This document shows positions 16,969-29,152 of a stretch of 64,000 nucleotides of DNA, piece by piece; position 1 is the stretch's first letter; every line of letters begins with the position of its first letter. Below the pieces are notes generated by a model that saw only the letters and a program-made list of their open reading frames with translations, did no database searches and was not told where the DNA came from. Made by a program: the position numbers and the translations under genes. This DNA comes from Curvibacter cyanobacteriorum. GTDB lineage: Bacteria; Pseudomonadota; Gammaproteobacteria; Burkholderiales; Burkholderiaceae_C. The stretch is taken from the NCBI RefSeq assembly GCF_028649475.1, contig NZ_JAQSIP010000001.1, positions 558,001 through 622,000 of the forward strand, given 5' to 3'.

Positions 16969-17562
16969 GTGGCGCTACAGCAAACCGTAGAACAAACCGT
17001 AACTGGACTGGGTTATGACCTCGTGGAGATCGAGCGCTCCGCTTCGGGCTTGCTGCGCATCACCATCGATCTTCCCTGGTCTCCTGAGGCTGCTGGTCAG
17101 CCCCCCGTCTATGTCAATGTCGAGGACTGTGAAAAAGTCACTCGGCAGCTTCAATTCGCCCTCGAAGTCGATGACGTCGATTACCGACGCCTCGAAGTCT
17201 CCTCGCCCGGGCTGGACCGCCCGCTGCGCCACGAGCAAGACTTCATCCGCTTTGCCGGAGAGATCATCGACATCACCCTGAAAGCCCCCCTCGGTGCGGC
17301 GGCGGGTGGCCTCGTGAGTGGCAATCGCAAAAAATTCCGTGGCACGCTGGAGCGTGTCGAAGCCGAGGGCGCTGCGCCCAGCTGGCAAATCGTGTGGCGG
17401 GACGAGCCCGCTGTGAAGCCGGGTCAAAAGGTCAGCAAGAAGCGCATTCCGGCGCCTTTGCAGGTCCTGGGTTTCACGCTGGACGAACTGCGTGATGCGC
17501 GTCTGGCCCCCATTGTTGATTTCAAGGGGCGAGCTTCCGCCAAGGAAGCTCCCTCGGCTTGA
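16969..17562 (+). CDS. rimP: Ribosome maturation factor RimP
   Basis: Needed for 30S subunit maturation (cytosol). The N-terminal alpha/beta domain holds GYDLVEIER, VEDCEKVTRQL and EVSSPGLDRPLR. The C-terminal SH3-like domain has GEIIDITLK and KKFRGTLE. GTG 16969 gives VALQQTVEQTV, the usual N-terminus for this group, and 197 residues. An ATG at 16873 is in frame but would put the leader terminator tail and an unrelated 32-residue stretch in the protein. First gene of rimP-nusA-infB-rbfA-truB-typA. Confidence 0.93.
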   Translation: MALQQTVEQTVTGLGYDLVEIERSASGLLRITIDLPWSPEAAGQPPVYVNVEDCEKVTRQLQFALEVDDVDYRRLEVSSPGLDRPLRHEQDFIRFAGEIIDITLKAPLGAAAGGLVSGNRKKFRGTLERVEAEGAAPSWQIVWRDEPAVKPGQKVSKKRIPAPLQVLGFTLDELRDARLAPIVDFKGRASAKEAPSA

Positions 17563-17628
17563 ACGGGCGCTGCCGCAGCGTCGCTGCAACAGCCTCATCT
17601 GCATCGTTTTGGATAGGAGAGTCGTGAC

Positions 17629-19113
17629 ATGAATCGCGAATTGTTGATGTTGGTCGAAGCCATCTCGCGCGAAAAGAATGTGGAGCGTGACGTGGTGTTT
17701 GGCGCCGTGGAATCCGCGCTGGCCCAAGCCACCAAGAAGCTCTACGAGGGCGAGGTGGACATTCGTGTCGCGATTGACCGTGACACGGGCGTTTACGAAA
17801 CCTTCCGCCGCTGGCACGTGGTGCCCGATGAAGCGGGCCTGCAACTGCCCGAGCAAGAAATCCTGCTGTTCGAAGCCAAAGAGCAGATCCCCGACATCGA
17901 AGTCGACGAGTACATCGAAGAATCGGTGGCCTCGGTGCCGATCGGCCGCATTGGCGCCATGGCGGCCAAGCAAGTCATCCTGCAAAAGATCCGTGACGCT
18001 GAGCGCGAAATGCTGCTCAACGACTTCATGTCGCGTGGCGACAAGATCTTCGTGGGCACCGTCAAGCGCATGGACAAGGGCGACATCATTGTCGAGTCCG
18101 GCCGTGTCGAAGGTCGCCTGCGCCGCAGCGAGATGATCCCCAAGGAAAACCTGCGCAATGGCGACCGTGTGCGCGCCATGATCATGGAAGTGGACCTCAC
18201 CCTGCGCGGTGCGCCCATCATCCTGTCGCGTTCGGCCCCCGAGTTCATGATCGAGCTGTTCCGTCAGGAAGTGCCCGAGATCGAGCAAGGCCTGCTGGAG
18301 ATCAAGTCCTGCGCCCGTGACGCTGGTTCGCGCGCCAAGATCGCCGTGTTGTCGCATGACAAGCGTGTTGACCCGATCGGTACCTGCGTCGGCGTGCGTG
18401 GCACCCGCGTCAATGCCGTGACCAACGAGCTCGCTGGCGAGCGCGTGGACATCGTGCTGTGGAGCGAAGACCCGGCGCAGTTCGTGATTGGCGCCCTGGC
18501 CCCGGCCAATGTGCAGTCGATCGTGGTGGATGAAGAAAAGCACGCCATGGACGTGGTGGTGGACGAGGAAAACCTCGCCATCGCGATCGGCCGTGGCGGT
18601 CAGAACGTGCGCCTGGCGTCCGACCTGACCGGCTGGAAGATCAACATCATGGACGCCGCCGAATCGGCCCAGAAACAAGCCAATGAAACGCAGGCCACGC
18701 GCCAGCTGTTCATGGAGAAGCTCGATGTCGACGAAGAAATCGCCGAGATCCTGATCTCCGAAGGCTTCACGAGCCTCGAAGAAGTGGCCTATGTGCCGAT
18801 CCAGGAAATGCTGGAAATCGAGAGCTTCGACGAAGACACGGTGAACGAACTGCGTTCCCGTGCCAAAGATGCATTGCTGACCATGGAAATCGCACGCGAA
18901 GAAAGCGTTGACGATGTGTCCCAAAACCTGCGCGATCTCGAGGGCCTCAGCCCCGATCTGATCGCCAAGTTGGCAGCTGGCGGGGTCCATTCCCGCGACG
19001 AACTGGCGGATCTGGCGGTGGATGAACTCACCGACATCACCGGCCAGACCCCTGAAGAAGCCACGGCTTTGATCATGAAGGCACGCGAGCATTGGTTCGC
19101 GGGCCAAGAGTAA
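17629..19113 (+). CDS. nusA: Transcription termination/antitermination factor NusA
   Basis: RNA-polymerase-binding factor controlling pausing, termination and antitermination. Order: N-terminal RNAP-binding domain (1 to about 130), S1 domain ([20 protein letters not shown]), KH1 and KH2 ([37 protein letters not shown]), then two acidic helical repeats (about 360-490, e.g. [17 protein letters not shown] and [19 protein letters not shown]). 494 residues, standard. AGGAG at 17615-17619 precedes the ATG. May regulate its own operon through the leader terminator; that is inference. Confidence 0.98.
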   Translation: MNRELLMLVEAISREKNVERDVVFGAVESALAQATKKLYEGEVDIRVAIDRDTGVYETFRRWHVVPDEAGLQLPEQEILLFEAKEQIPDIEVDEYIEESVASVPIGRIGAMAAKQVILQKIRDAEREMLLNDFMSRGDKIFVGTVKRMDKGDIIVESGRVEGRLRRSEMIPKENLRNGDRVRAMIMEVDLTLRGAPIILSRSAPEFMIELFRQEVPEIEQGLLEIKSCARDAGSRAKIAVLSHDKRVDPIGTCVGVRGTRVNAVTNELAGERVDIVLWSEDPAQFVIGALAPANVQSIVVDEEKHAMDVVVDEENLAIAIGRGGQNVRLASDLTGWKINIMDAAESAQKQANETQATRQLFMEKLDVDEEIAEILISEGFTSLEEVAYVPIQEMLEIESFDEDTVNELRSRAKDALLTMEIAREESVDDVSQNLRDLEGLSPDLIAKLAAGGVHSRDELADLAVDELTDITGQTPEEATALIMKAREHWFAGQE

Positions 19114-19137
19114 TGGTCATGGAGGCAAGAACCGAAT

Positions 19138-22011
19138 ATGTCCAGTACCACTGTCGCCGAGTTTGCTAACGAACTCAAGAAGTCCCCTGAAACCCTGCTT
19201 GACCAGTTGAAGTCGGCCGGCGTGCCCAAGCGCGCCTCGTCCGACACCCTGACCGATGCCGACAAGCAGATGCTTTTGAGCTACCTGCAAGCCAGCCACG
19301 GTACGGCCTCTGCCGACCGCAAGAAGATCACCCTGGTCAAGAAGTCGACCAGCGAGATCAAACAGGCTGACTCCTCGGGCAAAGCCCGCACCATCCAGGT
19401 GGAAGTGCGCAAGAAGCGCACCTTCATCCAGCGCGAGGACGAAGTGCGTCCTGAAGCCGTGGCCCAACCCGTCGAGCAAGAACACGCCCCGACGGTCGAG
19501 GAAACGGCCCACAACGCCGACCTGAGCCGCCGCGAAGAAGAAGCCCGCCGGCAAGCCGAACAGATTCGTCACCAAGAGGACGAACTGGCGGAAAAGCGCC
19601 GCCAACGCGAAGAGATCGAGCGCCGCGAACGCGAAGCCGAATCCCGCGCTGCGGCCTACGCAGCGCAAGAAGAAGCTCGCCGTGCCCAAGCCATGGCCGA
19701 GAAGGAAGTGGCGACCAAGGAACAGGCCGAAGCCGCTGCCGCCGCCCGTGCCGCTGCCGCTGAAGCGCGCGAAAAGGCCGAAGCCGAGTCGCGCGCCCGT
19801 GCCCAGGAAGAAGCCGCCCGCGCCGCTGACCTCAGCGAACGCCGCCGCAAGGCCGAAGCCGAAGCCGCAGCCATCCGTTCGATGATGGCCACGCCCAAGA
19901 AGGTGCTGGTCGCTAAGAAGCCTGAAGAGCCGAAGCCTGCCGTCAAGCCGGCCGATGCCAAGGCCGGCGTCAAGGGCACGCTGCACAAGCCCGCGGGCAC
20001 CCCGGGGGCTGGTGGTGCACCGCGCACCGCGGGCGCTGCGGCGCCGTCGGGCCCGGCTGGCAACAAGGAAGTCAAGTCCGCCAAGCTGTCCTCCAGCTGG
20101 GCCGGTGACCCGGCCAAGAAGAAGGAAATCAAGACCCGTGGCGACAGCAGTGGTGGCGTGGGCCGCAACAGCTGGCGCAGTGGCCCGCGTGGCCGCCGTG
20201 GCAACGACCGCGACCAGCGTGACGATCACCAGCCGCAGGCACCGGTGGAAGCCCGCGTGCTCGAGGTCCACGTGCCCGAAACCATCACCGTGGCCGAACT
20301 GGCCCACAAGATGGCGGTCAAGGCCTCCGAGGTCATCAAGCACCTGATGAAGCTGGGTCAGATGGTCACCATCAACCAGCCGCTGGACCAGGACACCGCG
20401 ATGATCGTGGTCGAGGAAATGGGTCACAAGGCCATCGTGGCCGCGCTGGACGATCCGGAAGCCTTCACCGACGACGATGTCGGCGCTCAAGATGCCGAGC
20501 AACTGCCGCGCGCACCGGTGGTGACCGTCATGGGTCACGTCGACCACGGCAAGACCTCGCTGCTGGACTACATCCGCCGCACCAAGGTGGCGTCGGGCGA
20601 AGCCGGTGGCATCACCCAGCACATTGGGGCTTACCACGTGGAAACCCCGCGCGGCATGATCTCCTTCCTCGACACCCCGGGTCACGAGGCCTTCACGGCC
20701 ATGCGTGCCCGCGGTGCCCAGGCGACCGACATCGTCATCCTGGTGGTGGCGGCGGACGACGGCGTGATGCCGCAGACCAAGGAAGCCATCAAGCACGCGA
20801 AAGCCGCGGGTGTGCCGATCGTGGTCGCGATCAACAAGATCGACAAGCCCGATGCCAACCTGGAACGCGTCAAGAGCGAACTGGTGGCTGAGGAAGTCGT
20901 GCCTGAAGAGTTCGGTGGCGATTCGCCCTTCGTGCCCGTGTCGGCCAAGACCGGTCAGGGCGTGGACGACCTGCTCGAACAGGTGCTGCTGCAAGCCGAA
21001 GTGCTGGAACTCAAGGCACCGGTCGAGTCCAACGCCAAGGGCCTGGTGATCGAAGCCAAGCTGGACAAGGGCCGCGGCCCGGTGGCCACGGTGCTGGTGC
21101 AGTCCGGTACCCTGAAGACCGGCGATGTGGTGCTGGCAGGGCAGACCTACGGCCGGGTGCGCGCCATGCTCGACGAGAGCGCGCGCACCATCAAGACCGC
21201 AGGTCCGTCGATCCCGGTCGAGATCCAGGGTCTGACCGAAGTGCCGCAAGCCGGTGATGAGTTCATGGTGCTGACCGACGAGCGTCGCGCCCGTGAAATC
21301 GCCACCTACCGCGCTGGCAAGTTCCGCAACACCAAGCTGGCCAAGCAGCAAGCCGCCAAGCTGGAGAACATGTTCTCCGACATGACGGCGGGCGAGGTCA
21401 AGACGCTGCCGATCATCATCAAGGCCGACGTGCAAGGCTCGCAGGAAGCCCTGGCTTCTTCGTTGCTCAAGCTGTCCACTGACGAAGTCAAGGTGCAACT
21501 GGTCTACGCCGCAGTGGGCGCGATCAGTGAGTCCGACATCAACCTGGCCATTGCTTCGAAGGCCATCGTGATCGGTTTCAACGTGCGTGCCGACGCCGGT
21601 GCCCGTAAGGCCGCCGAAGGCAACTCGGTCGACATCCACTACTACAACATCATTTACGACGCCGTGGATGAGTTGAAGGCGGCGATGTCGGGCATGTTGA
21701 CCCCGGACAAGAAGGAAGAAGTCATCGGTACGGCCGAGATCCGCACCGTGTTCGTGGCGTCCAAGATTGGTACCGTGGCTGGCTGTATGGTCACCTCGGG
21801 CATGGTCAACCGGGCTGCACGCTTCCGCCTGCTGCGCGACAACGTGGTCATCTACACCGGCGAGCTCGAGTCCCTCAAGCGCGTCAAGGACGATGTCCGC
21901 GAAGTCAAGGAAGGCTTCGAGTGCGGTATCAAGCTCAAGAACTACAACGACATCTCCGTGGGCGACCAACTGGAGTTCTTCGAAATCAAGGAAATCGCCC
22001 GGACGCTGTAA
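19138..22011 (+). CDS. infB: Translation initiation factor IF-2
   Basis: GTPase that brings fMet-tRNA to the 30S subunit and promotes subunit joining. An IF2 N-terminal domain (1-60) is followed by a long charged Ala/Glu/Arg/Lys-rich linker (about 110-370). A second IF2_N module follows ([20 protein letters not shown]). The G domain has G1 GHVDHGKT at 466-473, DTPGHEAF, and NKID. Domains II-IV end in [18 protein letters not shown]. 957 residues, within the proteobacterial range. 24 bases after nusA. Confidence 0.98.
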   Translation: MSSTTVAEFANELKKSPETLLDQLKSAGVPKRASSDTLTDADKQMLLSYLQASHGTASADRKKITLVKKSTSEIKQADSSGKARTIQVEVRKKRTFIQREDEVRPEAVAQPVEQEHAPTVEETAHNADLSRREEEARRQAEQIRHQEDELAEKRRQREEIERREREAESRAAAYAAQEEARRAQAMAEKEVATKEQAEAAAAARAAAAEAREKAEAESRARAQEEAARAADLSERRRKAEAEAAAIRSMMATPKKVLVAKKPEEPKPAVKPADAKAGVKGTLHKPAGTPGAGGAPRTAGAAAPSGPAGNKEVKSAKLSSSWAGDPAKKKEIKTRGDSSGGVGRNSWRSGPRGRRGNDRDQRDDHQPQAPVEARVLEVHVPETITVAELAHKMAVKASEVIKHLMKLGQMVTINQPLDQDTAMIVVEEMGHKAIVAALDDPEAFTDDDVGAQDAEQLPRAPVVTVMGHVDHGKTSLLDYIRRTKVASGEAGGITQHIGAYHVETPRGMISFLDTPGHEAFTAMRARGAQATDIVILVVAADDGVMPQTKEAIKHAKAAGVPIVVAINKIDKPDANLERVKSELVAEEVVPEEFGGDSPFVPVSAKTGQGVDDLLEQVLLQAEVLELKAPVESNAKGLVIEAKLDKGRGPVATVLVQSGTLKTGDVVLAGQTYGRVRAMLDESARTIKTAGPSIPVEIQGLTEVPQAGDEFMVLTDERRAREIATYRAGKFRNTKLAKQQAAKLENMFSDMTAGEVKTLPIIIKADVQGSQEALASSLLKLSTDEVKVQLVYAAVGAISESDINLAIASKAIVIGFNVRADAGARKAAEGNSVDIHYYNIIYDAVDELKAAMSGMLTPDKKEEVIGTAEIRTVFVASKIGTVAGCMVTSGMVNRAARFRLLRDNVVIYTGELESLKRVKDDVREVKEGFECGIKLKNYNDISVGDQLEFFEIKEIARTL

Positions 22012-22041
22012 GCGCGCCGAACGAGACCCGCGAAAGACAAG

Positions 22042-22410
22042 ATGGTACGCAAGGCATCCAGCACCCCCAACCGCAGCTTCAAGGTGGCCGATCAGATCCA
22101 ACGCGATCTGACCGAGCTCTTGCGCGATCTCAAAGATCCGCGCATTGGCATGGTCACCCTGCAGTCGGTTGAGGTGACGCCCGACTACGCGCACGCCAAG
22201 GTCTTCTTCAGCCTGTTGATCGGTAACCCCCAGGAAACCGAAGACGCACTGAACCAGGCCGCAGGCTTCCTGCGCAACGGGCTGTTCAAGCGCCTGCACA
22301 TTCACACTGTGCCGACGCTGCATTTCCATTTCGATCGGACCACGGAGCGCGCGGCCGACATGAACGCCTTGATTGCCAAGGCGGTTTCCTCGCGCGCCAA
22401 AGACGACTGA
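22042..22410 (+). CDS. rbfA: Ribosome-binding factor A
   Basis: KH-like factor that binds 30S precursors near the 5' helix of 16S rRNA and aids late maturation and cold adaptation. 122 residues; conserved [40 protein letters not shown] and the C-terminal [18 protein letters not shown]. 30 bases after infB in the translation operon. Confidence 0.97.
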   Translation: MVRKASSTPNRSFKVADQIQRDLTELLRDLKDPRIGMVTLQSVEVTPDYAHAKVFFSLLIGNPQETEDALNQAAGFLRNGLFKRLHIHTVPTLHFHFDRTTERAADMNALIAKAVSSRAKDD

Positions 22411-22413
22411 AGC

Positions 22414-23414
22414 ATGAACGCGCCACGCACACGGGTGCAACGGCGCCCTGTGCATGGGGTGTTGTTGCTGGACAAACCGCTCGGCCTGTCGAGCAACAAC
22501 GCCTTGCAAAAGGCGAAATGGCTGCTGCGCGCTGAAAAAGCGGGCCACACCGGCACGCTCGACCCCTTGGCCACCGGCGTGTTGCCGCTGTGTTTCGGGG
22601 CTGCCACGAAGTTCAGTCAGCTCCATCTGGATGCTGACAAGACCTATGTGGCCCTGGCACGCCTGGGACAGAAGACGTCGACGGGCGACGCTGAAGGCGA
22701 GGTCATTGAGACCCGCCCGGTGGCCCCCGAGGCGCTGAGCCCGGAGCGCCTGGCCGCCGTGCGGCAGCAGTTCCTGGGACCGATTCGCCAGGTGCCGCCG
22801 ATGCACAGCGCCTTGAAGAAGGACGGCAAGGCCCTCTACGAGTACGCCCGCGAAGGCGTGGTGGTGGAGCGTCCGGCGCGCGATGTGGTGATTTTTGATC
22901 TGCAGCTGAGCGATGTGTCCGACCAGCACGATGGGGCGCCCACGCTGCGCATCGAGGCCCGCTGCAGCAAGGGCACGTACATCCGGACGCTCGGTGAAGA
23001 CATCGGTGAAGCGCTCGGTTGTGGCGCCTCCCTGATTTCGCTGCGGCGCACGGTGACGGGTGACTTTGACCAGCACCAGTGCGTCACCCTGGCGCAGTTG
23101 GAGGCGTGGTCCGAGGCCGATCGCCAGCGCAGCTTGCTGCCGGTGCAGGCCTTGTTGCCGCATCACACGCGCGTCACTTTGGACAGCGAGAATGCCGGGC
23201 GGTTTCTCAGTGGCATGCGCCGCCGGGGAAGCTGGCCCGACAAGAACCCGGTGGCGGTGTTCGGCGAGCAACCGCCGGCGCTGCTGGGGGTGGGCCATGT
23301 GATGGCCGGAGAACTGATCCCGGAGCGGCTCTTGAGTCCGATCGAGATCCAACAGATTTTGGAAAGTATTGAAAGTACAAACGAGCCCGCAACGGCCGGT
23401 ATTCAGGAAACGAA

Positions 23415-23418
<4 letters not shown>
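22414..23418 (+). CDS. truB: tRNA pseudouridine-55 synthase
   Basis: Makes pseudouridine 55 in the T-loop of tRNAs. The catalytic motif KAGHTGTLDPLATGVLP places Asp50 as the nucleophile; further conserved parts are VPPMHSALKKDGKALYEYAR and CSKGTYIRTLGEDIGEALG. A C-terminal PUA-like region follows, and the protein ends in a short variable tail (ESTNEPATAGIQETK). 334 residues. The stop overlaps the typA ATG by four bases (ATGA), showing direct coupling. Confidence 0.97.
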
Positions 23419-25238
<1,820 letters not shown>

Positions 25239-25294
25239 GTTGGATGACCCAGCCAGCCTGCGTTCATGGGATGCAGGTGGGGCAGGGGAGAGAG

Positions 25295-25319
25295 AAGGAG
25301 GCCTTGGGCCTCCTTTTTT
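25295..25319 (+). terminator. Intrinsic terminator after typA
   Basis: AAGGAGGCC (25295-25303) pairs perfectly with GGCCTCCTT (25307-25315) over a three-base loop, followed by T (six T in 25314-25319). Ends the rimP-to-typA operon 57 bases after the typA stop. Confidence 0.93.
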
Positions 25320-25679
25320 CATGGGCGCTGCCAATCGGAGGTGCTATAAGCGCCCAAGCTTCTGGGTGCAGATTCTGATGAAATCCGACCGTGAGCCTGA
25401 TTCAAATTGGCGACCCAGTCCGATTCAAAACTGGCCACGGCTTCCGACTCAAACCGGCCAACTCGGGGCTCCATCCCATTTGGTGACCACCTGATACGAT
25501 GTTTGGGAAGGGCCATGAGCGGGTATTTGGCTGCGCCCTTTAAATTGCGAGCGAAAAATGAATTCACGCTGCGCTCACGAACTCACGTGTTCTCACTTCG
25601 CAGCAGCAGGTGTGGCAGCCTAACGCTCTACAAAGTTCAAATAATGCGAAATACATCCAAGTGAGATTGCAGGTAGTCA
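25320..25679. other. Gene-free, lower-GC patch with IS remnant
   Basis: 360 bases without a credible gene. The left part contains three tandem IS21-like terminal repeats (listed separately). The right part (about 25540-25679) is visibly AT-richer than its surroundings and leads into the GNAT gene. It contains a single GCCTAAC heptamer at 25618-25624 but no matching second core site. The patch lies between the typA terminator and the convergent regA end, a natural insertion point. Confidence 0.6.
25399..25462. repeat. Three tandem repeats, probable IS21-family terminus remnant
   Basis: Three imperfect copies at 25399-25414, 25422-25438 and 25446-25462 share GATTCAAA-(2)-TGGCCAC form (third copy GACTCAAACCGGCCAAC), with periods of 23 and 24 bases. 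IS21-family elements carry such multiple terminal repeats ending in TTGGCCA. No istA or istB remains, so this looks like a solo end left after deletion. Recognition is from memory of the family, not a search. Confidence 0.6.
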
Positions 25680-26240
25680 ATGTTCGATTTTCCAACGCTG
25701 CAAACATCTCGGCTCACTCTGCGTGAGATTGTGGAATCGGATGCGCAGAATATTCTTCAAATTCACGGCGACGCCGAACACATGAGATGGTTTGGATCGG
25801 ATCCTATTTCTGATCTAGACGGCGCCAAGAAGTTGGTCGCGACCTTTGCCAGTTGGCGAAAAGAGCCGGTTCTCGGTGCACGCTGGGCCATCGAGTTGAG
25901 CGACCAGCCAGGACTGATCGGTACATGCGGTTTGTTTCGCTGGAATCGAAACTGGAAGTCCTGCATCATGGGTTACGAGATATCTCCAGCCCATCAAGGC
26001 CGCGGCTACATGAAAGAAGCCTTAAATGCAATCATCACTTGGGGTTTCCGAGAGGTGCAGTTGAATCGAATCGAGGCCCAGGTGCACCCTGACAACGCCC
26101 CATCTCTGGCCATACTCGCGGCGCTCGGTTTCGTGAAAGAGGGGCGGCAACGGGAGGCTGGTTACTGGGCAGGCAGGCACCACGACCTCCTGCAATACGC
26201 TCTGCTGAATGGTCAGTGGCGTACCGAAAATGCTGTTTAG
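25680..26240 (+). CDS. GNAT acetyltransferase, RimJ/RimL-like
   Basis: 186 residues of the Acetyltransf_3 type: N-terminal LQTSRLTLREIVESDAQNI, the acetyl-CoA-binding QGRGYMKEALNAIITWGF (Q/RxxGxG/A), and NAPSLAILAALGFVKEG. The family acetylates protein N-termini or small molecules with acetyl-CoA; the substrate here is unknown. Base composition is clearly lower in GC than neighbouring genes and codon use is less biased, and the gene sits beside an IS remnant. Together these suggest horizontal acquisition. No good Shine-Dalgarno is seen before the ATG. Confidence 0.88.
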   Translation: MFDFPTLQTSRLTLREIVESDAQNILQIHGDAEHMRWFGSDPISDLDGAKKLVATFASWRKEPVLGARWAIELSDQPGLIGTCGLFRWNRNWKSCIMGYEISPAHQGRGYMKEALNAIITWGFREVQLNRIEAQVHPDNAPSLAILAALGFVKEGRQREAGYWAGRHHDLLQYALLNGQWRTENAV

Positions 26241-26404
26241 TTTTCTAGTGCAGATGATGGATGCATACGACCGAGGGGGCCGGCCTGGCGCGGGCAGTTC
26301 ACCGCGACAGAGGTTTGCCGCTGGCGCAACTCAAAGTTTGAGCCCGCAGGCGAACCTGGCTAGGCCATGCTAGCGCGGTACAGGGGCTCGGGTTTCGGCG
26401 CCTC

Positions 26405-26941
26405 TCACTTCACCCGCTGCTTTTCCAGCTTGCGGGCCAAGGTGCGCCGATGCAGCCCCAGGCGGCGCGCGGCCTCGGAGATATTGAAACCGGTCTCGGC
26501 CAGGGTTTCGTGGATGCGCTCCCACTCGAGCGTTTTGATCGAAGTGGAGCGGTTGCTGAGTTCGATGTCGGTGCTGCCCGCGACGTGACCGAACGCGGCC
26601 TCGATGTCGTCGGTGTTGGACGGTTTGGCCAGGTAGTGGCAGGCGCCCAGTTTGATGGCTTCCACCGCGGTGGCAATGCTGGCGAAGCCGGTCAGCACCA
26701 CGATGCGCATGGTGGCATCGTGCTGGTGCAGGCGTTGCACGCAGGCCAGGCCGCTGGCGTCGCCATTGAGCTTCAGGTCCACCACGGCGTAGCCGGGGGA
26801 ATGTTGCTCCAGCAAGGTGCTGACGTCTTGCAGGCTGCTGGCGTGCAGGGTGGTGTAGCCGCGTCGCTCCAGCGATCGGATCAAGGTGCGTGCGAAGGTC
26901 GCATCGTCCTCTACCAGCAGCAGCAATCGGTCTTCACTCAT
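26405..26941 (-). CDS. regA: Redox response regulator RegA (ActR/PrrA/RoxR type)
   Basis: DNA-binding partner of the RegB kinase, controlling respiration and redox genes in proteobacteria. The receiver domain has LLLVEDDATFARTL and phospho-acceptor Asp55 in VVDLKLNGDASG. The Fis-type C-terminal helix-turn-helix is NISEAARRLGLHRRTLARKL, the near-invariant RegA DNA-binding helix. 178 residues, as in the family. Overlaps the regB end by eight bases, same strand, at the downstream end of the cyo cluster. Confidence 0.95.
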   Translation of the reverse strand: MSEDRLLLLVEDDATFARTLIRSLERRGYTTLHASSLQDVSTLLEQHSPGYAVVDLKLNGDASGLACVQRLHQHDATMRIVVLTGFASIATAVEAIKLGACHYLAKPSNTDDIEAAFGHVAGSTDIELSNRSTSIKTLEWERIHETLAETGFNISEAARRLGLHRRTLARKLEKQRVK

Positions 26942-28319
26942 GGACGGTATTGTCGTCCAGAGTCAGGGCACTCAGCGGCAGTTTGACGGTGACGACCGCA
27001 CCGCCTTCAGGGCGATTGCGGGCGCTGACCGTGCCCCCGAGGCTGCGTGCCACGTTGACCACCAAGAACAAACCCAAGCCCCCCCCGAGGCGGCCTTTGC
27101 TGGACTGGTAGGGCTTGCCAAACTGCTGCAGCATGCCCGGGGCAAAACCCGGGCCCTGGTCGTGGACTTCGAGGGTCAGCTCTTCGCCATCGTGGCGGGC
27201 CTGCAGGCTCAGCCCCTGCGGCGAGGCCTCCATGGCGTTGTCGAGCACGTTGTCGATCATCTGCCGCACTGCCGAGTCGGCCACCATGGGCAGGTCTTCG
27301 GGGAACTGGGCCGTGTAGGTGAGTGGCACGTTGGGCCGCGTCAGGCGCCAGTCGTCCACCAGGGCCTCCAGAAAGCCGTTGAGCGTGGTCACTTCGGAGT
27401 CCTCGCCCCGGGTTTCTCCCGCGGTCAGCAGGATGCCGCTGACGATGGATTTGCAGCGTTGCAGCTGGATCTCCATGTCGTTGATCTCTTCGAGCAGGTC
27501 GGGGTTGCCTTTGAACTCGGGCATGCGGCGCCAGTCGCCCAGGATCACCGCCAGGGTGGACAGCGGGGTGCCCAGTTCGTGGGCTGCGCCCGAGGCCAAC
27601 AAGCCCATGCGCACGATGTGTTCATGCTCGGCGGCCTGTTGACGCAGGTCCGCCAGCCGCGCATCACGCACCTGCAGGTTGCGGTGGATGCGGTTCATGA
27701 AGGTGACCAGCAGCATGGCGTTGAGCACAAAGCAAATCAGCAGACCCTGCACATACAAGCTGGCAGGGCCGAGGTTGTGGTCCAGCGGCAGCGCCAGGGG
27801 GCGCGACAGCACGGTCAGGCCCGCCAGGCAGGCCGTGGTGATGCCCACAATGGTCCAGGTCGACCAGGCTTCCAGCAGCACGGCGCTCAAGATCACCTGC
27901 AACAGGTACAAGAACACAAAGGGGTTGGTGGTGCCGCCGCTCAGGTAGAGCTGGGCCGTCAGGCTGGCCACGTCGACCAGCAGGGCGACAAACAGCTCGG
28001 TGTTGGAGACTTCGCGCTGCTCGTGCCAGCGCAGGTGGCTGGCGATGTTGAAGGCGATCAGGCAGGCCAGCACCTCCAGCATCTGCGGCATGGGCAGAGG
28101 CAGCTCGAGCACCAGGCTGGCGACCGCGATGGTGATGATCTGCCCACCCACCGCAAACCACCGCAGGTGGATCAGCTGCAGCATGTTTTTGTGCCCCGCC
28201 ACGCTGTCCAGTTGGGCCGCTGGGGCCACCTTGGCGCGGCGCTGCGGCGTCCCGAGGGCCTCGGGCGGCTCGGGCGACTCGCTTGGTTCGGGGGCAGGGG
28301 ACAAGCGGGGGGCGGGCAT
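26934..28319 (-). CDS. regB: Redox sensor histidine kinase RegB (PrrB/ActS/RoxS type)
   Basis: Membrane sensor kinase that responds to quinone redox state. Six hydrophobic helices span about 50-210, with the family's quinone-site heptapeptide GGTTNPF at 128-134. The dimerisation box LLASGAAHELGTPLS gives phospho-acceptor His247. Cys289 (LQRCK) sits where the redox-active cysteine of Rhodobacter RegB lies. N- and G-boxes follow (DNVLDNAMEAS; GGLGLFLVV). 461 residues; the first about 40 are Pro/Ala-rich and weakly conserved, so a later start is possible. Coupled to regA and following the cyo/SURF1 genes in the same direction. Confidence 0.94.
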   Translation of the reverse strand: MPAPRLSPAPEPSESPEPPEALGTPQRRAKVAPAAQLDSVAGHKNMLQLIHLRWFAVGGQIITIAVASLVLELPLPMPQMLEVLACLIAFNIASHLRWHEQREVSNTELFVALLVDVASLTAQLYLSGGTTNPFVFLYLLQVILSAVLLEAWSTWTIVGITTACLAGLTVLSRPLALPLDHNLGPASLYVQGLLICFVLNAMLLVTFMNRIHRNLQVRDARLADLRQQAAEHEHIVRMGLLASGAAHELGTPLSTLAVILGDWRRMPEFKGNPDLLEEINDMEIQLQRCKSIVSGILLTAGETRGEDSEVTTLNGFLEALVDDWRLTRPNVPLTYTAQFPEDLPMVADSAVRQMIDNVLDNAMEASPQGLSLQARHDGEELTLEVHDQGPGFAPGMLQQFGKPYQSSKGRLGGGLGLFLVVNVARSLGGTVSARNRPEGGAVVTVKLPLSALTLDDNTVHE

Positions 28320-28355
28320 GGGGTGGCTTCGGGTGGTGGTGGCAACAAGCAGCGG

Positions 28356-29123
28356 TCAGGCAGACGCGCCGCGTCGGTCCTGGCGCCACACCCACCACAC
28401 GGCCGCGATCACCATCAGGGCCAGCGCGTACCAGGTCAGCGCATAGACCAGGTGGTTGTTCTGGAAGTGCAGCACGGTCAGCCCGCCGACCGGGTCGGTC
28501 AGGGGGGCGTCGTGGGCCAGGGCCCCCGATTGTCCCGCAAGCGGTGACGTGGCGGCGTCGGCGTCCACAAAATAGGGTGCCACGCCCTGCAGGCCATGGG
28601 CCGCGCTCAGGGCCTGCACATCGCGTGAGAACCAGCGCTGCGCGGCGGGGTCGTTGCGGCGCAGAAAGCCACCGCCAGGCTCGCTCAAGCGCAGCAGGCC
28701 GGTGACGGTGGTGTCCTGGTCGTCGGGGGCGCGTGGGCCCGGGGCCTGGGTCACAAAACCCCGGTTCACCCACACCACCTGGCCGTCGAGTGCAGCGCCG
28801 CTGAGGCGCAGCGGCGTCATGACCCAGAAACCCGGGCCCAGCTTGGTGACGGCCTGCACCAGGCTGCTGTGCTGGTGCAACCAGCGCCCTTGCAGGCGCA
28901 GGTGGCGGTATTCGTCGTTGGCGGCGTTGATGTCGGCCCAGCGGGCCGGGGCGGGTGGCGCCACCGGGGCGGCGTGCACGCGCTGCTCGACGCGCTCGAT
29001 CAGGTCCAGCTTCCAGCTCAGGCGCTGCACCTGCCAGGTGCCCAGACCCAGCAGCACCAAAACAACAAGGCCCGCGCCCAGCAAGAACAGTGCGCGCAGC
29101 ACACTGGAGCGGGAGCGGGCCAT
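28356..29123 (-). CDS. SURF1-family oxidase assembly protein
   Basis: SURF1/Shy1 proteins help insert haem a or o during terminal oxidase assembly. Helix 1 (about 12-32) is followed by the hallmark GTWQVQRLSWKLDLIERVEQR region, a periplasmic domain with WVNRGFV, and C-terminal helix ALTWYALALMVIAAVWWVW. 255 residues from ATG 29123, which lacks a clear ribosome-binding site; a TTG at 29156 overlapping the cyoD stop (TTGA) would add 11 residues and is a realistic alternative. It sits where cyoE is found in enterobacteria; no cyoE is in the window. Confidence 0.88.
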   Translation of the reverse strand: MARSRSSVLRALFLLGAGLVVLVLLGLGTWQVQRLSWKLDLIERVEQRVHAAPVAPPAPARWADINAANDEYRHLRLQGRWLHQHSSLVQAVTKLGPGFWVMTPLRLSGAALDGQVVWVNRGFVTQAPGPRAPDDQDTTVTGLLRLSEPGGGFLRRNDPAAQRWFSRDVQALSAAHGLQGVAPYFVDADAATSPLAGQSGALAHDAPLTDPVGGLTVLHFQNNHLVYALTWYALALMVIAAVWWVWRQDRRGASA

Positions 29124-29152
29124 GGTGGCAGGTGCCGGGGCGCCTGGGGCGC

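Noticed and set aside
19117-23352. A 1411-codon open frame on the minus strand across infB-truB
   Set aside because: It is antisense to infB, rbfA and truB, which are unmistakable. Long antisense frames are expected in GC-rich DNA with strong third-position bias, and its composition (Leu/His/Gly/Arg-rich) fits no family.
25618-25624. GCCTAAC upstream of the GNAT gene as an integron attC core
   Set aside because: GNAT genes are common integron cargo, but there is no paired GTTRRRY core at the right distance, no palindromic attC arms and no site after the gene.
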